This document shows positions 35,086 through 43,855 of a stretch of DNA of 64,000 bases, in pieces. This DNA comes from Deltaproteobacteria bacterium. Lineage in GTDB: Bacteria; Desulfobacterota; Desulfomonilia; UBA1062. The DNA lies in the NCBI GenBank assembly GCA_015486075.1, contig WFSG01000032.1, forward strand, positions 114,449 to 178,448, in the 5' to 3' direction. Made by a program: the position numbers and the translations under genes. The notes under the pieces are model-generated. The model worked only from the letters and a program-made list of their open reading frames with translations, did no database searches and was not told the origin of the DNA. How positions within the stretch are numbered: the stretch's first letter is position 1; each line of letters starts with the position of its first letter.

Positions 35086-36745
35086 GGCGTTTTTTATAGG
35101 GAGTGAATGCAATGTTTGCTACTCTCGGTATATCTTCGCGAGCAAGGCCCTTAGAGTGAAATACAGCGTTAAATATCCTGTTGTTCTGCTTAAGTACCAT
35201 GTTAAAACCATTATTGCCCGATTTCTGTATGTTCACTATCCTCATTCTAGGAATCATGAAAATAGGCTCAGGGTTGCCTATGCCAAACGGGCCCATCATC
35301 TCGAGTTCATCTAGCAGGCCTGGGGTCAGGTCTTGGCTCGATATCTCCATGTCAACTATTACGTCAGGTTTATGCTTTGTTTTCTCTGCTGCCAACACGG
35401 AATTCAATGCCTCTGAAAAGGAAAGTATTTTTTCTGCATCAATGTTGATTCCAACCGCCATTGTATGGCCGCCGAATGAATTCAGCAGGTGTGAGACTTT
35501 AAAGACAGCCTTGTACAGATCTATCCCTTCTACTGATCTACCAGACCCCTGGCCAATACCATCTGCTATTGATATTATTATAGAAGGTTTTGAGAACCTC
35601 TCGGAGATACGAGAAGCAACGATACCTATAACACCTCTATGCCAGTTTGTTCCTGCCACTACGATGGCTTCACCTGCATTTCCATTCTCCTCCACTATTG
35701 TAAGCACCTCTTTAAAGACCTTTTGTTCCTCGACCTGTCTCTGCCTGTTGAGCACATGCAGTTGCATGGCTATCTCTCGTGCCTTTTGTGGGTCATCCGT
35801 TGTGAGCAGCTCAAATGATGTATAGGCATTGGATATTCTCCCCGCGGCATTTATCCTAGGCCCTAGTATAAACCCGATATCCCTGGCAATTACCGTGCTT
35901 CTTATACCTGAAACATCTGCAAGTGCAGAAATACCTGCACGATTACCCTCGTTGAGTACCTTAAGGCCTTCCTTGACGAGTATACGATTGATGCCAGTTA
36001 GTGACACTACATCCGCTATGGTGGCCATCGCCACTAGGTCAAGGTCTTCTCTGAGGTTTGGCAGGTTCTCCACTCCCTTATCTCTCAAGAAGGACCTTAA
36101 CGCCACAATGAGGTGAAAGATCACACCTGCACCGCATAGGTCCTGGTCAGAGAAAGGACAGTCTCCCTGCTTGGGGTTGATAATACTGTAGGCATCCGGG
36201 AGGTTCATATCTGGTTCGTGGTGATCGGTTATGATGACATCCATACCTAGTGATTTTGCATGATCTACCTCCTTAAGGGCATTTATGCCGCAGTCGGCAG
36301 TTATGAGTAGGCTTACTCCCCTGGCATGCAGTTCATCTATCCCTCTCTTATTGAGTCCGTAGCCATCCATGGCCCTGTCAGGTATAAATACAATAGGTGC
36401 TGGATAACCAAGTTTGAGCAGAAACCTGTATATCAATGCGGCACTGCAGACACCATCGACATCATAATCAGTAAAGATACCAATCTTTTCTCCCCCAATG
36501 AGTGCCCTTGAGATCCGTTCGCATGCCCTATGCATGCCCTTCATAAGTACTGGATCACGTAGGTCACCCAGGCTTGGTGCAACGAAATGCATTATATCCT
36601 CAGCTGTTTTTAAACCCCTTATCTTCATCAGTGACCTGAATGCCGGGCTAAATTTGAGATCCGAGAATACGCCCTTATCCACTTTTCCCCGTATGATCCA
36701 GTTGGCATTGAGCATCTTGGACCTCTTAGATACTGGGTCGTACAT
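35033..36745 (-). CDS. recJ: Single-stranded-DNA-specific exonuclease RecJ
   Basis: 570 residues. Motifs of the DHH phosphoesterase fold: IFTDYDVDGVCSAAL, ITADCGINA, IITDHHEP (the DHH), INPKQGDCPF, and the DHHA1 segment FSKPSIIISIADGIGQGSGR and LNSFGGHTMAVGINI. Degrades single-stranded DNA 5' to 3' in recombination and mismatch repair. The ATG at 36745 has no clear ribosome-binding site; an ATG at 36715 has AGAGG 6 nt upstream and may be the true start (560 residues). It overlaps the convergent DUF4388 gene by 53 bases. Confidence 0.95.
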   Translation of the reverse strand: MYDPVSKRSKMLNANWIIRGKVDKGVFSDLKFSPAFRSLMKIRGLKTAEDIMHFVAPSLGDLRDPVLMKGMHRACERISRALIGGEKIGIFTDYDVDGVCSAALIYRFLLKLGYPAPIVFIPDRAMDGYGLNKRGIDELHARGVSLLITADCGINALKEVDHAKSLGMDVIITDHHEPDMNLPDAYSIINPKQGDCPFSDQDLCGAGVIFHLIVALRSFLRDKGVENLPNLREDLDLVAMATIADVVSLTGINRILVKEGLKVLNEGNRAGISALADVSGIRSTVIARDIGFILGPRINAAGRISNAYTSFELLTTDDPQKAREIAMQLHVLNRQRQVEEQKVFKEVLTIVEENGNAGEAIVVAGTNWHRGVIGIVASRISERFSKPSIIISIADGIGQGSGRSVEGIDLYKAVFKVSHLLNSFGGHTMAVGINIDAEKILSFSEALNSVLAAEKTKHKPDVIVDMEISSQDLTPGLLDELEMMGPFGIGNPEPIFMIPRMRIVNIQKSGNNGFNMVLKQNNRIFNAVFHSKGLAREDIPRVANIAFTPYKKRLNGYNYLYLNVKAVSPA

Positions 36746-36823
36746 CTTTTAGCTAGTCCCGCACATAGATAATTGGCTAAGAATTTCTATATGTGATAAT
36801 TTTTTTATACCCATGTTTTCCTG

Positions 36824-37564
36824 TTATACCATGTAGCGTTCTACTTCTTTTCTCGTCCTCGGCATGTCCTTTACCTTTACCTCCATGCTTATGGTGGAAT
36901 CGTATCCCCTTTTTTTAAGGGCAGTAAATATGGCCGGGTAATCCACTACTCCATCTCCCAGGCACAGGTGCAAGTCGTCCTTGACGCTAACACCGCCGTA
37001 ATTGTCATGTACATGTACATGTTGTATCCTGTTGAAGTAGTTATCTATGAAATCAAAGGACGTATTTGTGTTAGCAAGTAACTGTCCATGGCCTATGTCA
37101 AGGGTCATCATGAGGTCAGGTACAGCATCGAAAGCACTGCCAAAACTATCGTATCTTTCGCTGAGGTTTTCTATGCATAATACTACGCCCCTGTCTTTCG
37201 CATATGAGACCATCTCTTCAACAAGGGATATCTTTTTGTCTAAAAGGGCTTGTGATACCCATCTTCTATCCATCCAGAAGTGGAATGTCCCCTTTTTAAT
37301 ACCCAGCCTAGTGGAGAGATCTACGAGCTTTCTAATTCTGGGGACAAACTTTTCTTTTAATACCTTTGGATCAAATGGATTATCCTCATTGGGATAGTGC
37401 GCCATGAATTTAACGTTATAGATCTCCTTGAGATTATTTAATTCTTCTAATTCTTTCTCAACCCTTGGTGGGTCCAGAAGTGAATACTCGACAAAAGGAT
37501 AGCCTAACATGCAGATATCCATGACTTCTGCGAGATTATGAGCCCTTCCACCAACAGTTACCAT
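36824..37564 (-). CDS. Sugar-phosphate isomerase/epimerase-like TIM-barrel protein
   Basis: 246 residues of the AP endonuclease 2/xylose isomerase-like TIM-barrel fold: VKFMAHYPNEDNPFDP, GTFHFWMDRRW, CIENLSERYDSF, MMTLDIGHGQL, HVHVHDNYGG and TISMEVKV supply the His, Glu and Asp metal ligands. The reaction cannot be assigned; members range from inosose dehydratase-like to endonuclease IV-like enzymes. GGGGTGG precedes the ATG. It is divergent from the CLC gene, with a 376-base structured gap between. Confidence 0.85.
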   Translation of the reverse strand: MVTVGGRAHNLAEVMDICMLGYPFVEYSLLDPPRVEKELEELNNLKEIYNVKFMAHYPNEDNPFDPKVLKEKFVPRIRKLVDLSTRLGIKKGTFHFWMDRRWVSQALLDKKISLVEEMVSYAKDRGVVLCIENLSERYDSFGSAFDAVPDLMMTLDIGHGQLLANTNTSFDFIDNYFNRIQHVHVHDNYGGVSVKDDLHLCLGDGVVDYPAIFTALKKRGYDSTISMEVKVKDMPRTRKEVERYMV

Positions 37565-37940
37565 GCGAATCCACCCCGGCAGTTATTTGAAACCTTTATT
37601 GGCATTATGATAATTATCACAAACCTTCGTGTCCGGACAACCTTAAAGGCTTAGGGAGTATATGGGTACTGTTATATACCACGAAGCAAGGAGTTTATTG
37701 CTTAATGTGCTTTGCAAAGCATTAAATTTTCTTGGCCGGTAACGTTATGAGAGTATAGAGGACAAGGTTGGCTTAGTTAAGGTTACACTGTCTTACATGG
37801 GTATTAAGATTGATTTTGCATGCCAGTTCGGTTATAGGTTTATTGTGTAGGATTGTGCAAGCGAATATTGCCCTTATTAAGGAGTAATCGTTATCTTCAT
37901 AGCATGAAGTCGGGTATAATTACAAATAGTTGGAGACTTG
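37565..37940. other. Structured intergenic region between divergent genes
   Basis: About 375 bases without a gene but rich in inverted repeats: TGATAATTATCA (37608-37619), a 7-bp closing stem CTTCGTG (37625-37631)/CACGAAG (37680-37686) enclosing GTATAT (37658-37663)/ATATAC (37674-37679), AAGCAA/TTGCTT (37684-37703) and GCTTTGCAAAGC (37709-37720). These could fold as a branched RNA in a 5' leader or as a small RNA. TATAAT at 37915-37920 could serve as a -10 box for the CLC gene but its -35 is weak. Confidence 0.4.
37608..37619. promoter_or_regulatory. 12-bp perfect palindrome, possible operator
   Basis: TGATAATTATCA lies 44 bases upstream of the TIM-barrel gene start. It recalls the half-sites of Fur boxes (GATAAT) but is shorter than the 15-bp 7-1-7 form, so Fur binding is only a guess. 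Confidence 0.3.
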
Positions 37941-39746
37941 ATGTCGAATATTGATACTACTTCTCTCGACCTGAGGCGTATCACAAAACTGATATTCTTA
38001 AGCATGGTTATAGGGGTAGTATCTGGTCTCGGGGCATTTTGCTTTTTCTACCTAATTAAACTCGGAACGAATTTTTTCCTCATACACCTTGCAGGTTATA
38101 CGCCACCCACTATTGATGAAGCAACAGGTGAGGTAATACCCTTGTATCCTGTCCTGATGGATCACATATTCACTCACAAGAGTGGGATTAGTTGGGTTCT
38201 CGCCCTTATACCCATGATAGGGGGGCTGATTGCAGGTTTTATTGTTTACACATGGGCCCCTGAGGCAGAGGGTCACGGCACGGATGCTGCGATAGAGTCG
38301 TTTCATGAGAAGAGGGGAATAATAAGGCCTAGGGTGCCATTCATCAAGATCATCGCATCTGCCATTACCATTGGTTCTGGCGGGTCTGCTGGCAGAGAGG
38401 GTCCTATAGCGCAGATTGGTGCAGGGTTTGCGTCCTATCTGGGCACTAAGCTTGGTCTCACCGATAAAGAGCGTAGGACAATGCTTGTCGCTGGCATTGG
38501 CGGTGGAATAGGTAGCATTTTTAGGGCACCACTTGGGGGAGCCCTGTTTGCTGCCGAGGTAATATACACCGAGGCAGAGTTTGAATACGAGGCCATTATA
38601 CCGGCCATTATCTCTTCCATAGTGGGCTATTCAGTCTTTGCATCCATAGTGGGATGGGGTTCATTATTCCACACGCCTGATTTCAGCTTTCGCAATCCCA
38701 TAGAGTTTGTCTTTTATTTCTTACTCGCCATTGCCTGCGCTGGCCTGGGCTATTTTTACGTGGCCACGTTTTATGGCATGCGAGACAGATTTTTTAAGAA
38801 GATACCGATACCACCACATTTTAAACCTGCGATCGGTGGGGGGCTGCTCGGCCTACTGGCCCTTTTCTACCCGCAGGTACTGGGATCTGGCTACGGTTGG
38901 ATTCAGCTTGCAATATATGGCAAGCTAGCCATAGGTCTGATGCTTGTGCTCGCCATAGCAAAGATACTTGCAACTTCGTTTACCATATCATCCGGTGGTA
39001 GCGGTGGAGTTTTTGCCCCGTCCCTGGTAATCGGGGCAATGCTAGGAGGTGCCTTTGGTGGAGTCGCGCACCACTTGTTCCCAGGCGTGGTTAGTAATCC
39101 TAATGCATACGTAATAGTTGGTATGGCCGGTTTCTTTGCGGGTGCGGCTAATACACCTATATCCACCCTTATAATGGTGTGTGAGCTTAGTGGAAACTAT
39201 GGACTGCTGCCGCCATTAATGCTGGTATGTACCACTGCGTTTCTATTCCTAAGAAAACTTACCATATACGAAAAGCAAGTTCCTACGCGTATTGATTCCC
39301 CTGCGCACAAGGGTGACTTCATAATGGACGTCCTAGAAGGGCTAACGGTCAGGGATGCTGTAAGGATACCTTCCGAGGTAACACTCGTAAAGGAGAATGC
39401 CCCTTTAAGGGACATAGTGGACCTTATAACTAGAAGCAGGTCGTCCTATTACCCAGTTGTTGATTCATCTGGCCTGATGACAGGTGTATTCGACATACAT
39501 GACGTCAGACGGATACTAACGGACGAGATACTGGCAAACCTTGTGATAGCGAGCGATATAGCAACTGAAGACGTGATAACCGTTAGGCCAGATGAAGACC
39601 TTAGCAGTGTCCTAAGAAAGTTTTCACTTAAGGATCTTGAGGAACTTCCGGTAGTGGATCCAGTGAACCCAAGGAAAGTAATAGGCATGATAAGTAGGAG
39701 GGATCTTATAAACGCCTATAATCAGAGGGTTACAATTAAACAGTAA
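37941..39746 (+). CDS. CLC-family chloride channel/transporter with C-terminal CBS pair
   Basis: 601 residues from the ATG at 37941 (GGAG 5-6 nt upstream). Ten or more membrane spans (about 14-430) then two CBS domains (about 450-595) that may bind adenine nucleotides. Filter motifs: GREGP with the gating Glu, GGSGGVFAPSL, and APLGGALFAAEV. In E. coli ClcA the last motif ends EE, the second Glu being the internal proton site; here that place is Val, as in CLC channels. The usual GSGIP is replaced by GHGTD. So chloride channel-like or uncoupled transport is a fair inference; a role in acid or anion homeostasis cannot be told from context. Confidence 0.92.
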   Translation: MSNIDTTSLDLRRITKLIFLSMVIGVVSGLGAFCFFYLIKLGTNFFLIHLAGYTPPTIDEATGEVIPLYPVLMDHIFTHKSGISWVLALIPMIGGLIAGFIVYTWAPEAEGHGTDAAIESFHEKRGIIRPRVPFIKIIASAITIGSGGSAGREGPIAQIGAGFASYLGTKLGLTDKERRTMLVAGIGGGIGSIFRAPLGGALFAAEVIYTEAEFEYEAIIPAIISSIVGYSVFASIVGWGSLFHTPDFSFRNPIEFVFYFLLAIACAGLGYFYVATFYGMRDRFFKKIPIPPHFKPAIGGGLLGLLALFYPQVLGSGYGWIQLAIYGKLAIGLMLVLAIAKILATSFTISSGGSGGVFAPSLVIGAMLGGAFGGVAHHLFPGVVSNPNAYVIVGMAGFFAGAANTPISTLIMVCELSGNYGLLPPLMLVCTTAFLFLRKLTIYEKQVPTRIDSPAHKGDFIMDVLEGLTVRDAVRIPSEVTLVKENAPLRDIVDLITRSRSSYYPVVDSSGLMTGVFDIHDVRRILTDEILANLVIASDIATEDVITVRPDEDLSSVLRKFSLKDLEELPVVDPVNPRKVIGMISRRDLINAYNQRVTIKQ

Positions 39747-39796
39747 TAGTGGTAGCGAATTCAGTAAAATATTTCTTAATTAAGATTTATACAGGA

Positions 39797-39904
39797 TCAG
39801 GACTTGGGCTGTGTGTCTGATGTCTTTTTCTTTCTTTTGCGTTTTAGTCCGTAAGTCCCTCTCCAGATCTTACCTCTCTTGGTTTTTCTGTCCCCTTTTC
39901 CCAT
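39797..39904 (-). CDS. 30S ribosomal protein THX-like (short gene)
   Basis: 35 codons on the reverse strand. The N-terminus [19 protein letters not shown] is nearly that of ribosomal protein THX of Thermus ([19 protein letters not shown]), followed by a Lys/Arg-rich tail ([10 protein letters not shown]) as expected for an RNA-bound ribosomal peptide. The C-terminal DTQPKS is extra. AAGGA lies 7 nt before the ATG at 39904, and the frame ends with TGA at 39797. THX binds in a cavity of the 30S head and stabilises it. The gene is easily missed because of its size. No other ribosomal gene adjoins it. Confidence 0.88.
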   Translation of the reverse strand: MGKGDRKTKRGKIWRGTYGLKRKRKKKTSDTQPKS

Positions 39905-39957
39905 AACTCATCCTTGCCTTTTGTAGACATTAAAATTTATCATAATTAAAGCAACGT

Positions 39958-39989
39958 ATGTAGTTACCTAGTATACTAGGTAACTACAT
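39958..39989. repeat. Perfect 32-bp palindrome
   Basis: The half-site ATGTAGTTACCTAGTA (39958-39973) is followed with no spacer by its exact reverse complement (39974-39989). It can form a hairpin of about 14 bp with a TATA loop. It lies between the DUF2889 gene end (40042) and the THX gene start (39904), 53 bases upstream of the latter. No T-tract follows on either strand, so it is not a standard intrinsic terminator; operator, processing site or Rho-independent end without U-tract are all open. Confidence 0.8.
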
Positions 39990-40041
39990 TTAGTTCAAGT
40001 ATGCTTACATTACAGCTGGGTATAGCCGTGGCAGATGTATT

Positions 40042-40602
40042 TTATCTTTTGGTTGTTTTTTTTAGCGTGTCTGCCATTTTTTTTACCAGCGGACCATCCT
40101 TTCTCCAGACCCAGCATGTATCAATAAGGTAGCTAGGGTCAGGAAGATCCCACATGGACTCAATGGATATTGGTTTACTTGCCTTTAGTGCCCAGTATCC
40201 TTGGACTACGGCAGGGGCCATGGCCAAGAGCAAGGCGTTAAGATGAGTGCACCCCCTCGGACCTCCGAGCGTATCCTTTACCCAGGATGTGAAACCAGGA
40301 GCAATCCGATGTCCCACAAGTGGTTTAAGACTTTCCCTTGTTTTTATGCACTCATCACTAGGTACGTCTATCATATCCACGTCAACATCCTGCACGACAA
40401 GGTCTTTACCCCTCACGAGTAGCCTTATCTTGAGGTTATGTATAACCCCAGGAGGGAAGGTCTCTCCAGCGGTTAACGAATATGTGGTCCTTAACCTTTC
40501 GTCTCTTAATGTGCCCTCCACCAAAACTGTGTCATCGCCAATGTCATAGGTGGAAATATTTATACTCCTTGTATGTATTTTTTCACTTGTGTTGCTTACC
40601 AT
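40042..40602 (-). CDS. DUF2889-family protein
   Basis: 186 residues, soluble. The family features are visible: TRSINISTYDIGDDTVLVEG, the GVIHNLKIRLLV strand, DVPSDECIKTRESLKPLVGH and the invariant-looking GGPRGCTHLNALLLAM. DUF2889 proteins are widespread in Proteobacteria and have no known function; the GCTHL segment might bind a metal (inference). It lies 55 bases after the NfeD-type gene on the same strand and may share its transcript. Confidence 0.85.
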   Translation of the reverse strand: MVSNTSEKIHTRSINISTYDIGDDTVLVEGTLRDERLRTTYSLTAGETFPPGVIHNLKIRLLVRGKDLVVQDVDVDMIDVPSDECIKTRESLKPLVGHRIAPGFTSWVKDTLGGPRGCTHLNALLLAMAPAVVQGYWALKASKPISIESMWDLPDPSYLIDTCWVWRKDGPLVKKMADTLKKTTKR

Positions 40603-40656
40603 ACCTTAGGCCCCTTTTTTATGATTTGATACTAGCATTATGCTGATCTCAGCTTG

Positions 40657-42018
40657 TTAATCATTGTTGCCTTCTCCAGGTATAACAATCAACTTCAAGT
40701 TCTTGACATCTTTAACCTTTACCGTATCACCTGGTTTGAGGTTTCCAGGGCCTTTGGCATGCCAGTATTCGCCGTGGCAAAATACTTGGCCATTGCCTTG
40801 TTCATTCCAGATATAGACCTCTGCTGCTTCACCGATGAGGCCTTCCATGCCAGTCACCGCTGGTCTACTGTGTACCTTGATGACTAGGTATATGCATATG
40901 ACGAAGAAGGCAGAAAAAAGAATGGCAATGGGTAGTATGACGCCCATTGATACTCTGGCATATAACTCTGGCGTCCTGAAGAGGAGTATTGAACCAAGTA
41001 TGAAAGATATCACGCCTCCCACAGTGAGTAATCCGAAGCTTGGAACCTTGATCTCGGCTATGAACAATATGATGGCAAGCAAGATCAATGCGATCCCTGC
41101 GTAGTTCACTGGTAGGGTATTGAAGGCAAAGAATGCCAGTATGAGTGAGATACCGCCTATCACCCCAGGAAGTATGGCACCCGGACTGGCCAATTCAAAG
41201 TACAGACCTGCAAGACCTATCATCATGAGTATATAGGCCACATTAGGATTTGATATCTTTGAAAGTAGCCGGTATCTGAATCCCATGGGTCTTTTTACTA
41301 TGGTAGCGTCCTTGGTCTTTAGGACAAAGGTGGTTGAATTCTTTTTCACCTTCCTTCCATCAAGCTTGGTAAGGAGATCAGTAAGGTTATTTGCAATCAG
41401 GTCCACTACACCTTTTTTCAGCGCTTCCTCTGCCGGGGTTGATATGCTTTTACGTATGGCAGCCTCCGCCCATTTCTCATTTCTTCCACGCATGCGGGCG
41501 ATGCTACGTACGTACGCCACGGCATCATTAGTAACCTTTTCAACCATGGTTTTGTTTTCCCCCGATTTCTCACCGGAGGTGCCTATGCTAACGGGGTGAG
41601 CTGCACCAATATTTGTTCCGGGTGCCATAGCAGCAATGTCGGCGGCTATCGTTATAATAGCACCTGCAGATGCGGCCCTTGCCCCTTTTGGTCCCACATA
41701 CACAACCACAGGTATATTGGAATTCATCTCCTTCTTTACTATTTTTCTCATTGCAGTGTCCAGGCCGCCCGGGGTGTCAAGCTGGATTATAACAGCTGAT
41801 GCACCGCTTGCTATAGCATAATCTATGTTTTCGGAGATATACGATGCTATAGGGGGGGTAATGGCATCATTTACATTAAGTTGCACGACACTTGACGCCA
41901 GCGCTCTCAGGGGTAGAAGCATAATCATGACGGAGATTATGAACAGCCTGCTTTTTATTGTACCTAAGTGGGTACTGGTAAGCCCAATTCTTTTAACACC
42001 TTTTTTATATCTTCCCAT
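40657..42018 (-). CDS. NfeD-type membrane-bound serine protease (ClpP class)
   Basis: 453 residues. A signal/anchor (about 23-41) precedes a ClpP-like protease domain with catalytic Ser117 in GARAASAGAIITIAAD and a likely general base Lys161 in VEKVTND; then four or more membrane spans (about 265-375) and a C-terminal OB-fold NfeD domain (GLIGEAAEVYIWNEQGNG). Such proteases cleave the C-terminal region of slipins; the slipin gene of this window is at 21.4-22.2 kb. The ATG at 42018 lies 55 bases inside the upstream uracil-DNA glycosylase gene. Confidence 0.92.
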   Translation of the reverse strand: MGRYKKGVKRIGLTSTHLGTIKSRLFIISVMIMLLPLRALASSVVQLNVNDAITPPIASYISENIDYAIASGASAVIIQLDTPGGLDTAMRKIVKKEMNSNIPVVVYVGPKGARAASAGAIITIAADIAAMAPGTNIGAAHPVSIGTSGEKSGENKTMVEKVTNDAVAYVRSIARMRGRNEKWAEAAIRKSISTPAEEALKKGVVDLIANNLTDLLTKLDGRKVKKNSTTFVLKTKDATIVKRPMGFRYRLLSKISNPNVAYILMMIGLAGLYFELASPGAILPGVIGGISLILAFFAFNTLPVNYAGIALILLAIILFIAEIKVPSFGLLTVGGVISFILGSILLFRTPELYARVSMGVILPIAILFSAFFVICIYLVIKVHSRPAVTGMEGLIGEAAEVYIWNEQGNGQVFCHGEYWHAKGPGNLKPGDTVKVKDVKNLKLIVIPGEGNND

Positions 42019-42620
42019 ACGTCCCTCTTTTTTGATGGATTCTGTAGCAGATAGCTAGGGTGATATGTGGGCATTAACTTTATGCCCATAAAATCATGGA
42101 ATCTGCCCCTTAGTTTGCTTAGTGGTGTACTAGTTACCAGCAGGTTTTGAGTTGCAACCCTTCCGAGCGCAACGATTATCTCAGGCCTAACCACCCCTAT
42201 CTGTTCATGGAGAAATCCTATACATTTTTCAACTTCTCCTGGGAGTGGATCCCTGTTACCCGGTGGTCGGCACTTCAATATGTTTGCAATATAGACCTTA
42301 GACCTAGGGATACCCATGCCTTTCTCTATTATATCTGTAAGTAACTTTCCCGCGGGCCCTACAAAGGGTCTCCCTGTCCTGTCCTCCATAGCACCCGGTG
42401 CTTCTCCTATGAACATGACCCTGGCATCTGTGTTCCCTTCTCCAAATACGATGTTGCTTCTGGTTTTCCATAGGGGACACCTTCTACAATCACCTATCTC
42501 AGTCCGGATGGATTCCATGCTGCTGTTCTTGGTATTGGTTGTTCTTGTTGGTGGCAGGATGACAAGATCTCCAATCCAGGATATTTCTTCTTTTAATGTC
42601 CCTATTAGTGAATTTTTCAA
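41964..42620 (-). CDS. Uracil-DNA glycosylase, family 4 (iron-sulfur type)
   Basis: 218 residues. Motif A IGEAPGAMED with RPFVGPAGKLL, motif LKCRPPGNRDP and the C-terminal PTYHPSYLL. Four cysteines at 45, 48, 117 and 133 match the [4Fe-4S] ligands of family 4 UDG, known from thermophiles. Removes uracil from DNA arising by cytosine deamination. The N-terminal 40 residues before the first Cys are an unassigned lead. The ATG overlaps the stop of coaBC by four bases, so the two are translationally coupled. Confidence 0.95.
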   Translation of the reverse strand: MKNSLIGTLKEEISWIGDLVILPPTRTTNTKNSSMESIRTEIGDCRRCPLWKTRSNIVFGEGNTDARVMFIGEAPGAMEDRTGRPFVGPAGKLLTDIIEKGMGIPRSKVYIANILKCRPPGNRDPLPGEVEKCIGFLHEQIGVVRPEIIVALGRVATQNLLVTSTPLSKLRGRFHDFMGIKLMPTYHPSYLLQNPSKKRDVWEDIKKVLKELGLPVPT

Positions 42621-43855
42621 ACCAGGCGCTCCGCTACCAAGTCAAGAATCTTATTAGCGAGTCTCTGCTTGGGCATGAGTTTAAATCTCTGGACAGTGCC
42701 TGATGGGGAGATGATGCTACCTGTATTAGTATCTGAGGCAAAACCGCTACCCTTGCTTCCCACTTTGTTGGCAACTATAAGGTCAAGTGCCTTTGCTTCT
42801 AGTTTCTTCCCCGCGTTTTTTTCCAGGCTGTTGGTTTCTGCTGCAAAACCAACGAAGATTTTCTTACCCTTCTTATCTTTTATGCTTGCCAGTATATCAG
42901 TGCTTGACGTTAGTTCAAGTTTATATGTAACAGAGTTTAGCTTTTTAATCTTTTGTTTTTTGTATGTAGAGGGCACAAAATCTGCCACGGCTGCCGCCAT
43001 TATCAGAACATCTGCCCAGTCGAGATGTTCTTTCACCGCATTGAACATATCATTTGCAGATCTTACCTCTATGACCTTTGCCCACGGTGCATAGTTTACG
43101 TTTACAGGCCCTGTTATGACCTTTACGCTAGCACCCCTAAGGCATGCGGCCTCTGTAATGGCCTGTCCCATTTTACCGGTTGATCTGTTTGTAATAAACC
43201 TTACAGGATCGATATCCTCTAAGGTGGGGCCTGATGTTATGAGTATTTTGATGCCTGATAGATCATTTGTGGAGATAATCTTCCTTGCCTCAAGAACTAT
43301 CCTTTCGGGCTCCGGCAATCTTCCCTTGCCCTTCCAGCCGCATGCCAGCTCCCCTTCTCCAGGCTCCAGTACGTACATGCCAGCTGATTCGAGCATGGAT
43401 ATGTTGTCTTGTGTTAGCTTGTTTGTGTACATGTTTACATTCATCGAGGGGCATACCAGTACGGGTGATGTAGCAGCAAGCACGGTTGATGTAAGTAGGT
43501 TGTCAGCTATACCGTGTGCCAGCTTGGCTATTGTATTTGCCGTGGCTGGGGCGATAAGTATAAGATCAGCCTTGTCTGCAAGCGTTATATGGTTGATATT
43601 GATATTATTTGATGCGATGTTCCCTTCGAACAGATCCGTGTAAACAGGATGTCCTGTAAGGGAGCTGAGCGTTGTTGGGGTGACAAATTCAGTTGCAGAC
43701 TTGGTCATTATAGCATATACATCCATGCCTAGGGCAATGAGGCCCCTAGCTACCATAGGTACCTTGTAGGCAGCAATACCCCCGGTTATGCCTATTAAAA
43801 CCGTTTTCTTAGGTTTTGATGGCTTTTCTATTCCGTTTTCTGTAGTGTTCTCCAT
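42617..43855 (-). CDS. coaBC: Bifunctional phosphopantothenoylcysteine decarboxylase / phosphopantothenate-cysteine ligase
   Basis: 412 residues. The CoaC flavoprotein half (about 17-195) shows GITGGIAAYKVPMVARGL, the active-site His region ININHITLADKADLILIAPA and PSMNVNMY; the CoaB half shows ILITSGPTLEDIDPVRFITN, RSTGKMGQAITEAA and AAAVADFVP. Catalyses two steps of coenzyme A synthesis. The start lies 28 bases inside the upstream lipoprotein gene; downstream it is coupled to the glycosylase gene. Confidence 0.97.
   Translation of the reverse strand: MENTTENGIEKPSKPKKTVLIGITGGIAAYKVPMVARGLIALGMDVYAIMTKSATEFVTPTTLSSLTGHPVYTDLFEGNIASNNININHITLADKADLILIAPATANTIAKLAHGIADNLLTSTVLAATSPVLVCPSMNVNMYTNKLTQDNISMLESAGMYVLEPGEGELACGWKGKGRLPEPERIVLEARKIISTNDLSGIKILITSGPTLEDIDPVRFITNRSTGKMGQAITEAACLRGASVKVITGPVNVNYAPWAKVIEVRSANDMFNAVKEHLDWADVLIMAAAVADFVPSTYKKQKIKKLNSVTYKLELTSSTDILASIKDKKGKKIFVGFAAETNSLEKNAGKKLEAKALDLIVANKVGSKGSGFASDTNTGSIISPSGTVQRFKLMPKQRLANKILDLVAERLV

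Noticed and set aside
37565..37940. Fluoride (crcB) or cyclic-di-GMP riboswitch upstream of the CLC gene
   Set aside because: CLC proteins can be under fluoride riboswitches, but the conserved core sequences of these classes are not seen; only generic inverted repeats are present.
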